NCBI RefSeq assembly: GCF_006151805.1
Contig: NZ_VDDA01000005.1
Location: forward strand, 422,332 to 486,331
DNA: 64,000 bases
Direction: 5' to 3'
Source: Methylobacterium terricola
Lineage (GTDB): Bacteria; Pseudomonadota; Alphaproteobacteria; Rhizobiales; Beijerinckiaceae
The position numbers and the translations under genes were made by a program. The notes under the pieces were generated by a model. That model ran no database searches and had not been told where the DNA came from. It was given only the letters and a program-made list of their open reading frames with translations. This document shows positions 1 to 7,739 of the stretch, piece after piece (position 1 is the stretch's first letter; each line of letters opens with the position of its first letter).

Positions 1-682
1 GCCCGCCCCTGGCCCAGGCGTAGCCGGTGGCCGACCCGGATTGGTGCTCGCGCATCGGCGCATCGCCCGGCTCACCCATTCGGCGCATCAGCATGACGAG
101 GCGCGTGCCACGGGAATCGTCGTACATCAGCAGGCCCGCAGGCCCGTGAGGCGTCGCGACGAGGCGCCCACCCATCAGGCGATAGCCGGCCGCGCTCAGG
201 TCCGGCACGCCGACCGGGCGCGCGAGCCGGGCGGAGAACCAGCGGGCGATCTCGTCGCGGTCGCCGGCGAGCTCGACCGGCCGGGCCCGGTCCGGCGCAT
301 AGACTGCGAAGCTCGCGCTCGCCTCCTGCGCCAGGGCATCGACGCCGGCCGGGACCGGCGCGAGCACGCCGTGCAGAGTCCAGCCGCCGAGACCGCCGAG
401 GGTCAGGAACAACGCTGCGGCCGCGGCCTGCCGGATCGCAAGCCGCGGGCGCCGCCGTGCCTCGGCGATATGCGCGAGGTCGAGCCGGGCCGGGACCGGC
501 TCGTCCAGCAGGGGCGCGAAGGCGGCGCGCAGGTCCCGGGCGAGGATCCGCAGGCGCTCGACGCGCGCGCGCGCATCGGGGCTGCCGGCGAGATAGGCCT
601 CGACCTCGACCCGGCGGGCGGGGTCGAGCCGGTCGTCGACGAGGGCCTGGAGATCGTCCTCGTTGATCGGGCGCGCGGTCAC
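1..682 (-). CDS. Anti-sigma factor, transmembrane (partial at window edge)
   Basis: The reading frame starts with GTG at 682, overlapping the TGA of the upstream sigma gene (GTGA), and runs off the left edge after about 227 codons. Its N-terminal ~80 residues are charged and helical, as in anti-sigma zinc-finger/FecR-like domains, but no Cys-rich zinc motif is visible. A hydrophobic segment around residues 90-110 (AAAAALFLTLGGLGGWTL) suggests one membrane span, followed by a domain of about 110 residues containing the motifs PVGVPDLSAAGYRLMGGRL and GYAWARGG, typical of anti-sigma proteins paired with ECF sigma factors. The translational coupling supports co-expression and mutual regulation with the sigma factor. 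The inducing signal is unknown. Confidence 0.75.
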   Translation of the reverse strand, partial: MTARPINEDDLQALVDDRLDPARRVEVEAYLAGSPDARARVERLRILARDLRAAFAPLLDEPVPARLDLAHIAEARRRPRLAIRQAAAAALFLTLGGLGGWTLHGVLAPVPAGVDALAQEASASFAVYAPDRARPVELAGDRDEIARWFSARLARPVGVPDLSAAGYRLMGGRLVATPHGPAGLLMYDDSRGTRLVMLMRRMGEPGDAPMREHQSGSATGYAWARGG

Positions 683-1212
683 TTCACCCTCCTGAGCAGC
701 GGGCGCTTGAGCGGGGGACGTTTGGCGGAACCGGCGCCGGAGCCGTCCATGAGCTGGACCATCCGGTCGCGGGCGCGCGACAGGCGCGACATCACGGTGC
801 CGGTCGGGATGGCGAGCACCCGCGCGGCCTCGGCGTAGGACAGCCCCTCCACGGTGACGAGCAGCAGCACGCTGCGCTGCTCCTCGGGCAGGGCGTCGAG
901 CGCCGCCATCAGGTCGCGGTGGCGCAAGGCCTCGTCCTGGCTCGGGGTGACCGACAGGCTCGCCTCCGGCGCGTCCTCGACGGGCACATGCGCACCGCGC
1001 CGGGCGCGCCGGCGCATCTGGCTGACCGCGAGGTTGTGCAGGATCGCGTAGAGCCAGGTGCGGGCGTCGCCGTCGGACCGACGCTGGTGCCAGCGGCTCA
1101 CCGCGCGCTCCAGGCAGTCCTGGACGAGGTCGTCGGCATCGGCAGGGTCGCGCAGGAGGGCCCGGGCGTAGCGGCGCAGGGACGGGATCAGCGGCTCGAT
1201 GCGCCGCATCAT
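679..1212 (-). CDS. ECF-type RNA polymerase sigma factor
   Basis: A 177-residue sigma-70 family protein of the extracytoplasmic-function group. Region 2 is seen at about residues 10-75, with the DPADADDLVQDCL core at 22-34. Region 4 lies at about 107-152, with the helix-turn-helix YAEAARVLAIPTGTVMSRL. Length is normal for ECF sigmas. The open frame extends further upstream, but the ATG at 1212 begins directly before the conserved region 2 (MMRRIEPLIP), so I chose it. It overlaps the downstream anti-sigma gene by GTGA, the usual ECF pair arrangement. By family it should direct polymerase to a stress or envelope regulon, often including its own promoter. The regulon cannot be read from the sequence. 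Confidence 0.88.
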   Translation of the reverse strand: MMRRIEPLIPSLRRYARALLRDPADADDLVQDCLERAVSRWHQRRSDGDARTWLYAILHNLAVSQMRRRARRGAHVPVEDAPEASLSVTPSQDEALRHRDLMAALDALPEEQRSVLLLVTVEGLSYAEAARVLAIPTGTVMSRLSRARDRMVQLMDGSGAGSAKRPPLKRPLLRRVK

Positions 1213-1419
1213 GTCGCTCACGGCCAGCCTCCCGGCATGCGCACCTCTCCTGTCGTCACGGGCGCTCTGCGCGAGGGCGAGGCGGCCCGACCCGAACAAG
1301 GACGCCGCCTCGCCCGCGTTATTCCGCCGGCCGCCGAATTTTTTTCGCGACGCGGCCGAGGCGGCATCGGCGGGAGCGGATCGGCGGCCCGGGCAGGCGT
1401 GAGGGAGCGCATGCGCCGG

Positions 1420-2451
1420 TCACTCCGTTTCGATCGGACGCGCCCCGGTCCGCCCGGTCTCCAGCCGGAGGGCGAAGAGGCGCCGGATGGTCCGGGCTCC
1501 CCGCACCGGCTGAACCGCCGCGACCCGCGCCTCCCCGCACGCGGCGGCCCGCATCACCGCCTCCGACACGAGGCAGTCGCAGGCGAGCGTGCGGGTCATC
1601 TGCTCGAGGCGGCGGGCCACGTTGACGGTGTCGCCCACCGCGGTGAACTCGACGCGCCGCACCCCGATGGCGCCGACGAAGACCGGGCCACGGTGCAGGC
1701 CGATCCCGATCCGGACCGGCGGCAGGCCGGCCCGTTCGCGCTCGCGGCTCCAGTCCTGCATCGCCGCCGCGAGGGCATGCGCCGCCGCGACGGCGCGGTC
1801 GGCATCCCCGGATGCAGGCTCCGCCACCCCGAACACCGCCATCACCTCGTCGCCGACGAACTTGTCGACGAGGCCGCCCGCCGCCTCGACGGCCCGCGCG
1901 GCGCGGACCCGGAACTCGGCGAGGAACGCGGCGACGCCGGCGGGGGCCAGGCCCTCGCAGAGGCGGGTGAAGCCTCGGATATCGGCGAAGAGCACCGTCG
2001 CCTCCTGCTCCCACCCGGTGTGCGGGGCAGCGGGATCGGAGTCGGCGACCAGCCGGGCGATCTCCGGTGCGGTCAGGCGCGCGAGGTTGCTGCGCTGGCG
2101 GACCGCCTCCTCCTCGGCACCGCGCAGGCGCCGGACCCGCAGCGAGAGCCAGGCCAGGGCGAGCCCGGCGAGGCCGAGGGTGACGGGCTCGGGCGCGGTC
2201 GCGGCCGCGAGGCCGAGGAGAAGCGGCATCGGCGCTGCCGCGAGGAGCGCGCCGTGCCCGGCGGCCGAGGCGGCAAGGGAACGGGCAAGGGAACGGGCAA
2301 GGGAACGGGCAAGGGAACGGGCAAGGGAGCGGGCAACGGCAAGGGAGCGGCGCAGGGAGCGGCGGGCGGGCCGAACCGCTCGCGCCCACCGAAGCCCGGG
2401 GCGGGCGCCTGCCATCTCGGCGCAGGCCTGCGGAAGCGATATCGCCGACAT
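1420..2451 (-). CDS. Class III adenylate/guanylate cyclase, membrane-anchored
   Basis: A 343-residue class III nucleotide cyclase, predicted to convert ATP (or GTP) to the cyclic nucleotide. Residues 62-105 are hydrophobic (two probable membrane spans). The catalytic domain occupies about 148-340, with the metal-binding motifs FADIRGFT (Asp157) and VDKFVGDE (Asp201) and later the AVGDTVN motif, so the enzyme looks active. The start is fixed by TGATG overlap with the secreted-protein gene upstream, implying translational coupling. An upstream in-frame extension to 3279 is low-complexity and overlaps other genes, so it is not used. Residues 41-60 are an (RSLA)5 repeat just before the membrane region, encoded by a 12-bp tandem repeat. 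Substrate preference cannot be decided by eye. Confidence 0.85.
   Translation of the reverse strand: MSAISLPQACAEMAGARPGLRWARAVRPARRSLRRSLAVARSLARSLARSLARSLARSLAASAAGHGALLAAAPMPLLLGLAAATAPEPVTLGLAGLALAWLSLRVRRLRGAEEEAVRQRSNLARLTAPEIARLVADSDPAAPHTGWEQEATVLFADIRGFTRLCEGLAPAGVAAFLAEFRVRAARAVEAAGGLVDKFVGDEVMAVFGVAEPASGDADRAVAAAHALAAAMQDWSRERERAGLPPVRIGIGLHRGPVFVGAIGVRRVEFTAVGDTVNVARRLEQMTRTLACDCLVSEAVMRAAACGEARVAAVQPVRGARTIRRLFALRLETGRTGARPIETE
2272..2355. repeat. 12-bp tandem repeat inside the cyclase gene
   Basis: About five near-perfect copies of a 12-bp unit (acgggcaaggga on the + strand), flanked by degenerate copies, encode Arg-Ser-Leu-Ala repeats in the cyclase N-terminus. The unit length keeps the frame, so copy-number change would lengthen or shorten a basic amphipathic segment next to the membrane without killing the gene. 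Confidence 0.9.
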
Positions 2452-2684
2452 CAGCAGCCCGTGCAGACGCGGGCGATGATGCGCTGCGCCTTGACGTGCT
2501 CGCGCTCGACGGCAGGAGGCCGGAACTCCCGACCCGCCGGGGACGGCAGGGCGGGCGGGATCGCATTCCCGGGCTGCGCCACGCGCGGGTCCGGCTGCGA
2601 TCGCGCCGTCGTCGGCGCCGCCAGGCACAGGAGAAGGGCTCCGGTCGCGGCGACAGCCGCACGTCTCGTCCGGGAAGCGATCAT
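2451..2684 (-). CDS. Small secreted protein of unknown function
   Basis: A 77-residue protein with a clear signal peptide: basic N-terminus (MIASRTRR), a hydrophobic core (AAVAATGALLLCLAAP) and a likely cleavage site near TARSQ. The mature part is about 50 residues, proline-rich, and ends RVCTGC. The ATG at 2684 is preceded by AGGAG at a good distance, so it is preferred over the ORF start at 2747. Its stop overlaps the start of the cyclase (TGATG), suggesting co-expression and possibly a joint role, for example a periplasmic modulator of the cyclase; that role is only inferred. No family is recognised. Confidence 0.65.
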   Translation of the reverse strand: MIASRTRRAAVAATGALLLCLAAPTTARSQPDPRVAQPGNAIPPALPSPAGREFRPPAVEREHVKAQRIIARVCTGC

Positions 2685-2832
2685 GATCTGGTGCTCCTGA
2701 TGATGAAACCCCAGAACTAGATGTCCGATCTTTCGTCGAGATGTCATGGCGACGATACTCGACTACATCGGCAATCAGAATATGATTTCTTTCGACGCCC
2801 GAAAACAGCATTCTTTGTCGAATGAGAACGCC

Positions 2833-2865
2833 GACGGCACCCGGTCCAGCAGGCCGGGTGCCGTC
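2833..2865. terminator. Perfect 12-bp hairpin downstream of the glycosyltransferase
   Basis: GACGGCACCCGG (2833-2844) and CCGGGTGCCGTC (2854-2865) form a perfect 12-bp GC-rich stem with a 9-nt loop. It lies 75 bp past the stop of the glycosyltransferase gene. There is no clear U-tract on either strand, so it may be a terminator-like or RNA-stabilising hairpin rather than a classic intrinsic terminator. Confidence 0.5.
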
Positions 2866-2939
2866 ATCTCGGCGGACGGGGCGGGTGCCGGCTGCGCGGC
2901 GCTCCACGGCCATCTCCGGCATCGCCGCAGCGCTGCCCG

Positions 2940-4256
2940 TCAGGCGGCGCTGCGGCTGCGGCTGCCGCCGTACCGGGCCAGAACGTGCAGGATCTCGGTC
3001 TTCGCATCGTACCCCGCCAGTTCGGCGGCAAGGCGCCGCGCCGTCCGGCGATGGCCGGGCTCGTCGAGCACGGTCCGCACCGCCCGCCGGATCGCCTCCG
3101 GGGTCGGGGCGTTCGTGGCGAGGTCGATCCCGGCCCCCGACCACGCGATGCGGGCGTTCACCTCGGCCTTGTCCTCGGTGAGGCCGGCGCCGACGAGCGG
3201 GATCCCGACGCCCAGGGCCTGGTTGACGCTGCCGTAGCCGCCATTGGTCACCATGGCGTCGATCCGGGGCAGCAGCCACTCGAAGGGCAGGTAGGACGCG
3301 AGCCGCGCATTGGCCGGGACCGCACCCGCAACCGCGTCGCGGATCGCGTCGAGCCCCCGCCCTCCCCCGGTCACGACGGTCAGGACGTCGGGCTCACCGG
3401 CGAGGCCTGCGAGGGCCGGGCCGACGAGCAGCCCGAAATCGTGGTTCGCGACCGTTCCCTGCGTGACGAGCACGACGTTCCGGCTGCCGTCGAGGTCGCC
3501 CGCCCAGGGCGGGAGCAGCGCCTGGCCCGGGACGATCGGCAGGGCCCCGACGAAGCGGACGGTCGAGGGATAGGCGAAAGGGTACTCGAAGCCCGGGGCG
3601 GTGAGCTGCAGGTAGGTGTCGGCGAGCCGCACCACCGCGTCGAAGAGCGGCCAGGGCGGGGACCTGTAGCCGAACTCGGCCAGCACGGCGGCGAGCCTCC
3701 GCCCGACTGGCCGGTCGACCGCCGCGTCGTAGGCCTCGGCCATCCGCGCGTAGACCGCCTCCTGCTCCGACGATGCCGCCGGCGGCAGGCCCAGGAAGGC
3801 CGGGGCCCCGTCGGGGCGGGTGCAATGGAGGATCGAGGTGCCGCACAGGACGATGGCGGGCCGCTCCGCCCGCGGCCCGAGCAGGGACGGCAGGACGCCG
3901 AAGAACATGTCGTCGGCGATCACCACGGAGGCCGGAAAGGCCCGCAGATTTTCGCGCAGGCCCCGGTGCTGGTCGGAAATCCGCTCGATGAAGATCCTTT
4001 CCAGGGCGACGCGCAGCCAGTCCGGGCCGGGCGGGATCCGGGCCAGCTCGGGCACCACGCCCCGGAGGTCGCGCCCGTCGAAATCCGCGCTGCCCGGCAG
4101 GGCCGCGAAGCGGGCGCCCGCCGCCACGATGCGGTCGCGAAAGGCCGAGCCGGACAGGACCATGACCTCGTGGCCGTCCTCGGCCAGCATGCGGGCGATG
4201 GCGAGCAGGGGGTTGAGATGGCCCGTGGCGGGCGTCGAGCAGAGGAGGACCTTCAT
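2940..4256 (-). CDS. Glycosyltransferase, GT1/MGT family
   Basis: A 438-residue GT-B fold glycosyltransferase of the UGT/macrolide type. The N-terminal motif STPATGHLNPLLAIARML is typical of the acceptor domain. The C-terminal nucleotide-sugar domain carries ASYLPFEWLLPRIDAMVTNGGYGSVNQAL and GIPLVGAGLTEDKAEVNARI, the donor-binding signature of this family. Length is complete. It probably transfers an activated hexose to a hydrophobic small-molecule acceptor; donor and acceptor are unknown. It lies 141 bp downstream of a cytochrome P450 on the same strand, so the two may act as tailoring enzymes on one lipid or terpenoid product. No scaffold synthase is nearby. Confidence 0.82.
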   Translation of the reverse strand: MKVLLCSTPATGHLNPLLAIARMLAEDGHEVMVLSGSAFRDRIVAAGARFAALPGSADFDGRDLRGVVPELARIPPGPDWLRVALERIFIERISDQHRGLRENLRAFPASVVIADDMFFGVLPSLLGPRAERPAIVLCGTSILHCTRPDGAPAFLGLPPAASSEQEAVYARMAEAYDAAVDRPVGRRLAAVLAEFGYRSPPWPLFDAVVRLADTYLQLTAPGFEYPFAYPSTVRFVGALPIVPGQALLPPWAGDLDGSRNVVLVTQGTVANHDFGLLVGPALAGLAGEPDVLTVVTGGGRGLDAIRDAVAGAVPANARLASYLPFEWLLPRIDAMVTNGGYGSVNQALGVGIPLVGAGLTEDKAEVNARIAWSGAGIDLATNAPTPEAIRRAVRTVLDEPGHRRTARRLAAELAGYDAKTEILHVLARYGGSRSRSAA

Positions 4257-4397
4257 CGCGCGTCCTTGTCGGCAGGGGGGATGGTGGGGGCCGCGCGATC
4301 CGCCGCGCGCCCGGGAGCCAGGCTGGGGGCGGCCTGTTGCGGCGCGGCTGCGGATCGCGGCCGAAACGGTGACGGCCGCAACGGGCCGGCGTTGGCG

Positions 4398-5636
4398 CTA
4401 GGCGGCGACCCGCAGCGCATCGATGCGGCGGATGCCGCTATGGCCCCGGAGCACCGGCATCGCGCCTGCCAGGCGCAGGCACGGAGCGAGGCGCACCAGG
4501 GCGCGTAACGCCTCCTCCAGCTCGACCCGCGCCAGGGGCTCGCCGATGCACCGATGTGCGCCGCCGCCGAAGACCGGATGCAGGCGCGGCAGGTCGGCGC
4601 GCCGGATGTCGAACGTGTCGGGCCGGGCGTAGACCGTCTCGTCGCGGGACGCCGACATCGTCGAGAGCAGGACCAGTCTTCCCGCCGGCACGACGTACCC
4701 CTCGAGAGGGATGTCGTCCCGGGCGGCCCGCGCGGCGGAACCGACGCTCGGCTCGTAGCGCAGGGATTCCGCCACCGCGGCCGGAATCAGATCCGGGTCG
4801 CGGGCGACCGCCGCCCATTGCTCCGGGTGGCGCAGCAGCAGAGCCGCCTGCATCGCCCCGGCGACCCGGGTCGTGTCGGTGCCGCCGACGATCATCTGCA
4901 CGATCTGGACGACCACCTCCTGCGGCGTGAGCTCGCCCGTCGCCTCGGCCTCCGCGAGAAACCGCGACAGGAGGTCGTCCCGCGGCGCCGATCGCCGCGC
5001 CGCGAGGAGCGCTTCGACATAGTCCTTGAGCGCCACCGCCGCCGCCTCGAGATCCGGGATGTCCTCCGGTCCGAAGCTGAAGCTCAGCACCCGGGAGACG
5101 TCGTAGGCGAGCCGCGTGAAGCGCGGGACGTCCTCGCGCGGCAGGCCGAGGATGTCGGCGATCGTCCGGGCCGGGATCAGGGCGGTGTAGCGCGCGACGA
5201 GGTCGATCTCGCCCTCAGGCATCCATTCCCGGACGAGGCCCTCCGCGGCGGCGCGGATCCGCGGCCGCACGCCCTCGATCATCCGCGCCGCGAAGGTGCG
5301 GGTGAAGGGCGAACGGCGCCGGCGATGGGCCGCCCCGTTGGCGGTGAGCATGCCGTGCGCGAACAGGTCGAACAGCGCGCCCTCGCGGATCCCGCGCGTC
5401 TCCGGGTACAGCGTCTCCGTCGCCTGGAGGCGGGGGTCGCGCATCAGCCGGTCGACATCGGCGGCGCGCAGGACGAGGGCGCCCGCGACCTCGTGGCCGA
5501 CGAAGGGCAGCCGGGGCCGCCAGGCACGGAACACCCCGTGCGGATCGGCCTCCAGCTCCGCCACCGTCAGCGTCGGAACGCCCTCCGCAGGCCGGATCGG
5601 GCCGGCAGGCAGAATCGGGTCTTCGGGTCCATCCAT
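4398..5636 (-). CDS. Cytochrome P450
   Basis: A 412-residue soluble bacterial P450. The I-helix oxygen-activation motif appears as GGTDTTR, the ExxR motif as ESLRYE, and the heme-ligand loop as FGGGAHRCIGEPLAR with the thiolate Cys at residue 363. All catalytic landmarks are present and length is normal for bacterial class I enzymes, which need separate ferredoxin and reductase partners; none is encoded here. The ATG at 5636 has GAGGA about 8 nt upstream, so it is preferred over the ORF start at 5747. The pairing with the downstream glycosyltransferase suggests hydroxylation followed by glycosylation. The substrate is unknown. Confidence 0.88.
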   Translation of the reverse strand: MDGPEDPILPAGPIRPAEGVPTLTVAELEADPHGVFRAWRPRLPFVGHEVAGALVLRAADVDRLMRDPRLQATETLYPETRGIREGALFDLFAHGMLTANGAAHRRRRSPFTRTFAARMIEGVRPRIRAAAEGLVREWMPEGEIDLVARYTALIPARTIADILGLPREDVPRFTRLAYDVSRVLSFSFGPEDIPDLEAAAVALKDYVEALLAARRSAPRDDLLSRFLAEAEATGELTPQEVVVQIVQMIVGGTDTTRVAGAMQAALLLRHPEQWAAVARDPDLIPAAVAESLRYEPSVGSAARAARDDIPLEGYVVPAGRLVLLSTMSASRDETVYARPDTFDIRRADLPRLHPVFGGGAHRCIGEPLARVELEEALRALVRLAPCLRLAGAMPVLRGHSGIRRIDALRVAA

Positions 5637-5809
5637 CGGTCGGTCCTCGCTGCCTTGCTGGCGCGAGAATGTTTCGGGACCCCAAGCTACCGGATGATGT
5701 CGGATGCCCGATCGATGATGACGGCTGCAACATTCGGCGCACCGCACAGCTCGACAGCGAGAACGGGCCGATCGGAAGCTTCTGTCAGCCCCGAACTGTG
5801 CGCCGGAAC

Positions 5810-5827
5810 ACGTCCCCTGCGGGACGT
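5810..5827. promoter_or_regulatory. Inverted repeat overlapping an EcfG-like promoter candidate
   Basis: ACGTCCC (5810-5816) and GGGACGT (5821-5827) form a perfect 7-bp inverted repeat with a CTGC spacer. It lies between a GGAAC at 5805-5809 and CGTTT at 5825-5829, which resembles the general-stress GGAAC/CGTT promoter of alphaproteobacteria. The 15-nt spacing is shorter than the usual 16-18, so this is tentative. It would drive the small gene at 5909. Confidence 0.25.
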
Positions 5828-5908
5828 TTCATGCGTCATATCACCCGACATCATGCGGTAACCCGGCTCATCGAGACATCGCTCCGCTTGGTGGAAGGAG
5901 ACGACCTC

Positions 5909-6226
5909 ATGGTTGCAGGACGTGGACAGACCGACGACGCCTTCGAAACGCAGCTGAGGCACGCGATCACGACATTCGTGCTCGGCGGCATGCCTCACGG
6001 ACCTGCGGACGGTCGTGACCTCGTCGCGCGCCTGAGGCACTACGAGCAGCAGCCACGGCTGAGTTCCCAGACACGCCAGGTCATCGCCTCGGCGCGCCGT
6101 CTTCTCGGCGACGAAGCCGGGGGTGGGGCGCGAGCCGTGACGAAGGATCGCCACGGGGGCGGCGATCGCGGAACGTCGTCCGACGATCGGAAGCCCGTCC
6201 GCGACCAGAGATCGGTCCGACCGTAA
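5909..6226 (+). CDS. Hypothetical protein, 105 aa
   Basis: The ATG at 5909 is preceded by a strong ribosome-binding site (GGAAGGAG, about 8 nt away). It opens a 105-residue soluble protein, helical and charged in its first 70 residues (for example DAFETQLRHAITTFVLGGM and RLRHYEQQPRLS) and low-complexity and Arg/Asp-rich at its C-terminus. No known domain is recognised. The frame stays open upstream to 5669, but that part is unlike coding sequence. The strong ribosome-binding site is the main reason to believe in the gene. It stands alone, divergent from the P450 gene. Confidence 0.55.
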   Translation: MVAGRGQTDDAFETQLRHAITTFVLGGMPHGPADGRDLVARLRHYEQQPRLSSQTRQVIASARRLLGDEAGGGARAVTKDRHGGGDRGTSSDDRKPVRDQRSVRP

Positions 6227-6324
6227 GGGCCCTGCCGAACGATCCTCGGTTCGAGGAGAGCACGTCACGACCGCGCTGCAATCGCGACGTGCTCTAGGTC
6301 TCTGGTTTTACAGGAATTTCTGCG

Positions 6325-6420
6325 ATGAACCGGTATCGACTTCGTTGGACGATGCTCTCACGGCGCCTCGCCCGGCTCAGATCGCGCAGACAGTCGAGGG
6401 AGCTCGAATGCGTATGGTGA
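6325..6420 (+). CDS. Possible small Arg-rich protein, 31 aa
   Basis: An ATG at 6325 with AGGAA 8-9 nt upstream encodes 31 residues rich in Arg and Leu (RRLARLRSRRQSRELE near the C-terminus), ending in Trp. The composition recalls short DUF1127-like proteins common in this bacterial group, but the conserved core of that family is not clearly present. It may be a chance ORF. Confidence 0.3.
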   Translation: MNRYRLRWTMLSRRLARLRSRRQSRELECVW

Positions 6421-6951
6421 ATGCAGCCGCCATGGGCAAAGCCGACCACCAGCGCGTCGAGCAGCCATCGCTTGAAGCCGCCATGCCCCGGGCCTCGGGC
6501 GGGCTCCGCGAAGCCGGCGATCCCCCGGCGCTCGGGCCCGGTCTCACGGGGATGGCGGCGGCGACGGGAACGAGAACCGTCTCGCCCGGAATCGATCGTC
6601 ATCGCCTCCGTGATGCGGGCGGGCGATCGTGGTCCGCGACGAGTTACGGCGCGGTTTCGGGTGATGCCGGGCTTCGTTACGACGGTCACGGCGACGGCTT
6701 TGACTGGCAGACAGGACCATCTCCGGCGCGCATGCTCGCCCTGTGCTGTCGCGCACAGGATGAAGGGCCCAACATTGCAAACGGCGTGGTATCAACCCAG
6801 CCGTGCAAGACCCGACGTCCGTCAATTTCAGGACGAGACACCGGAACGGCCCGACCGTCTTTCGGCGATCGTCCGGCCGGCCGTCCCGGTCTTCGAGCCG
6901 GCGCGTCGGGATCGTGCCGTCGCGGCGTCCCGTCGCGAAGCGGAGTTCGCC
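6421..6951. other. No gene supported
   Basis: About 530 bp before the response regulator. The long open frames here are in GC-rich sequence without a ribosome-binding site or recognisable domain, and the frame upstream of the regulator ATG at 6952 looks like an untranslated extension. The region probably carries the promoter of the regulator-peroxidase-kinase operon. Confidence 0.5.
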
Positions 6952-7737
6952 ATGATCGAACCCAGTCTGGACCGGGGCCAGGGTCGCAGCACGCGACCGG
7001 GCCCGACGCGGATCCTCCTCGTCGAGGACGATGCGGGAATGCAGCGCATCGTCTCGGAGCACTTCGCCGACCACGACGTCGACGTCACCCCGGCCGCCAA
7101 CCGGGCGGAGGCGGAGCGGCGGCTTGCGGAAGGCGGCTTCGACCTCGTGGTGCTCGACCTGCGGCTCGGCTCCGAGAACGGCCTCGACCTGCTGCGCGAC
7201 CTGCGCGCCAGGAGCGACCTGCCGGTGATCATCACCACCGGCCATCGCCGCGACGAGATCGACCGGGTGATCGGCCTCGAGCTCGGCGCGGACGATTACC
7301 TCGTCAAGCCCTACGGCCTGCGCGAGCTGCTCGCGCGGGTGCGGGTCGTCCTGCGGCGGGCCGAGGTCGCGCCCGCCGCGGCGCGGGGGCAGGAATCCGG
7401 CAAGGATGCCCCTCAGGACTCGCACCGTAGCCGCTTCGACGGCTGGGTGCTCGACCGGCGCCGCCGGCGCCTCACCAACCCCGCCGGGGCGGACGTCGCC
7501 CTCAGCAAGGGCGAGTATGCGCTGCTGGTGGCCTTTCTCGATGCTCCCCAGCGCCCCTTGAGCCGCGAGCATCTCCTGCAGGCCACGCGGGTCCACGAGG
7601 ACGTGTTCGACCGCAGCATCGATGTCCAGATCCTGCGGCTGCGCCGCAAGCTGGAGGTCGATCCGAGCGCGCCGCGCCTGATCGTCACCGAGCGCGGCGT
7701 CGGCTACGTCCTCGCCACCACCGTCGAGAGGCTCTAG
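6952..7737 (+). CDS. OmpR-family response regulator
   Basis: A 261-residue two-component regulator. Receiver domain at about residues 20-133: acidic pocket Asp26/Asp27 (VEDD), phospho-acceptor Asp69 (VVLDLRLG), Thr95/Thr96 and Lys119 (LVKPYG). A winged-helix DNA-binding domain spans about 150-260, with ERGVGY near its end. All receiver residues are present. The gene is followed after 2 bp by a di-heme peroxidase and then by a VirA-like sensor kinase, so it is most likely the output of that kinase. The ATG at 6952 is chosen because it starts just before the receiver; the longer ORF from 6421 has no support. Target genes are unknown, but the operon itself is a good candidate. Confidence 0.88.
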   Translation: MIEPSLDRGQGRSTRPGPTRILLVEDDAGMQRIVSEHFADHDVDVTPAANRAEAERRLAEGGFDLVVLDLRLGSENGLDLLRDLRARSDLPVIITTGHRRDEIDRVIGLELGADDYLVKPYGLRELLARVRVVLRRAEVAPAAARGQESGKDAPQDSHRSRFDGWVLDRRRRRLTNPAGADVALSKGEYALLVAFLDAPQRPLSREHLLQATRVHEDVFDRSIDVQILRLRRKLEVDPSAPRLIVTERGVGYVLATTVERL

Positions 7738-7739
7738 CC

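Noticed and set aside
2272..2355. Tandem repeats considered as a CRISPR array
   Set aside because: Units are 12 bp, contiguous, in frame with a gene and lack spacers.
919..2700. A 593-codon open frame on the + strand
   Set aside because: Opposite to the sigma factor and the cyclase; low-complexity Gly/Lys repeats come from the 12-bp tandem repeat.
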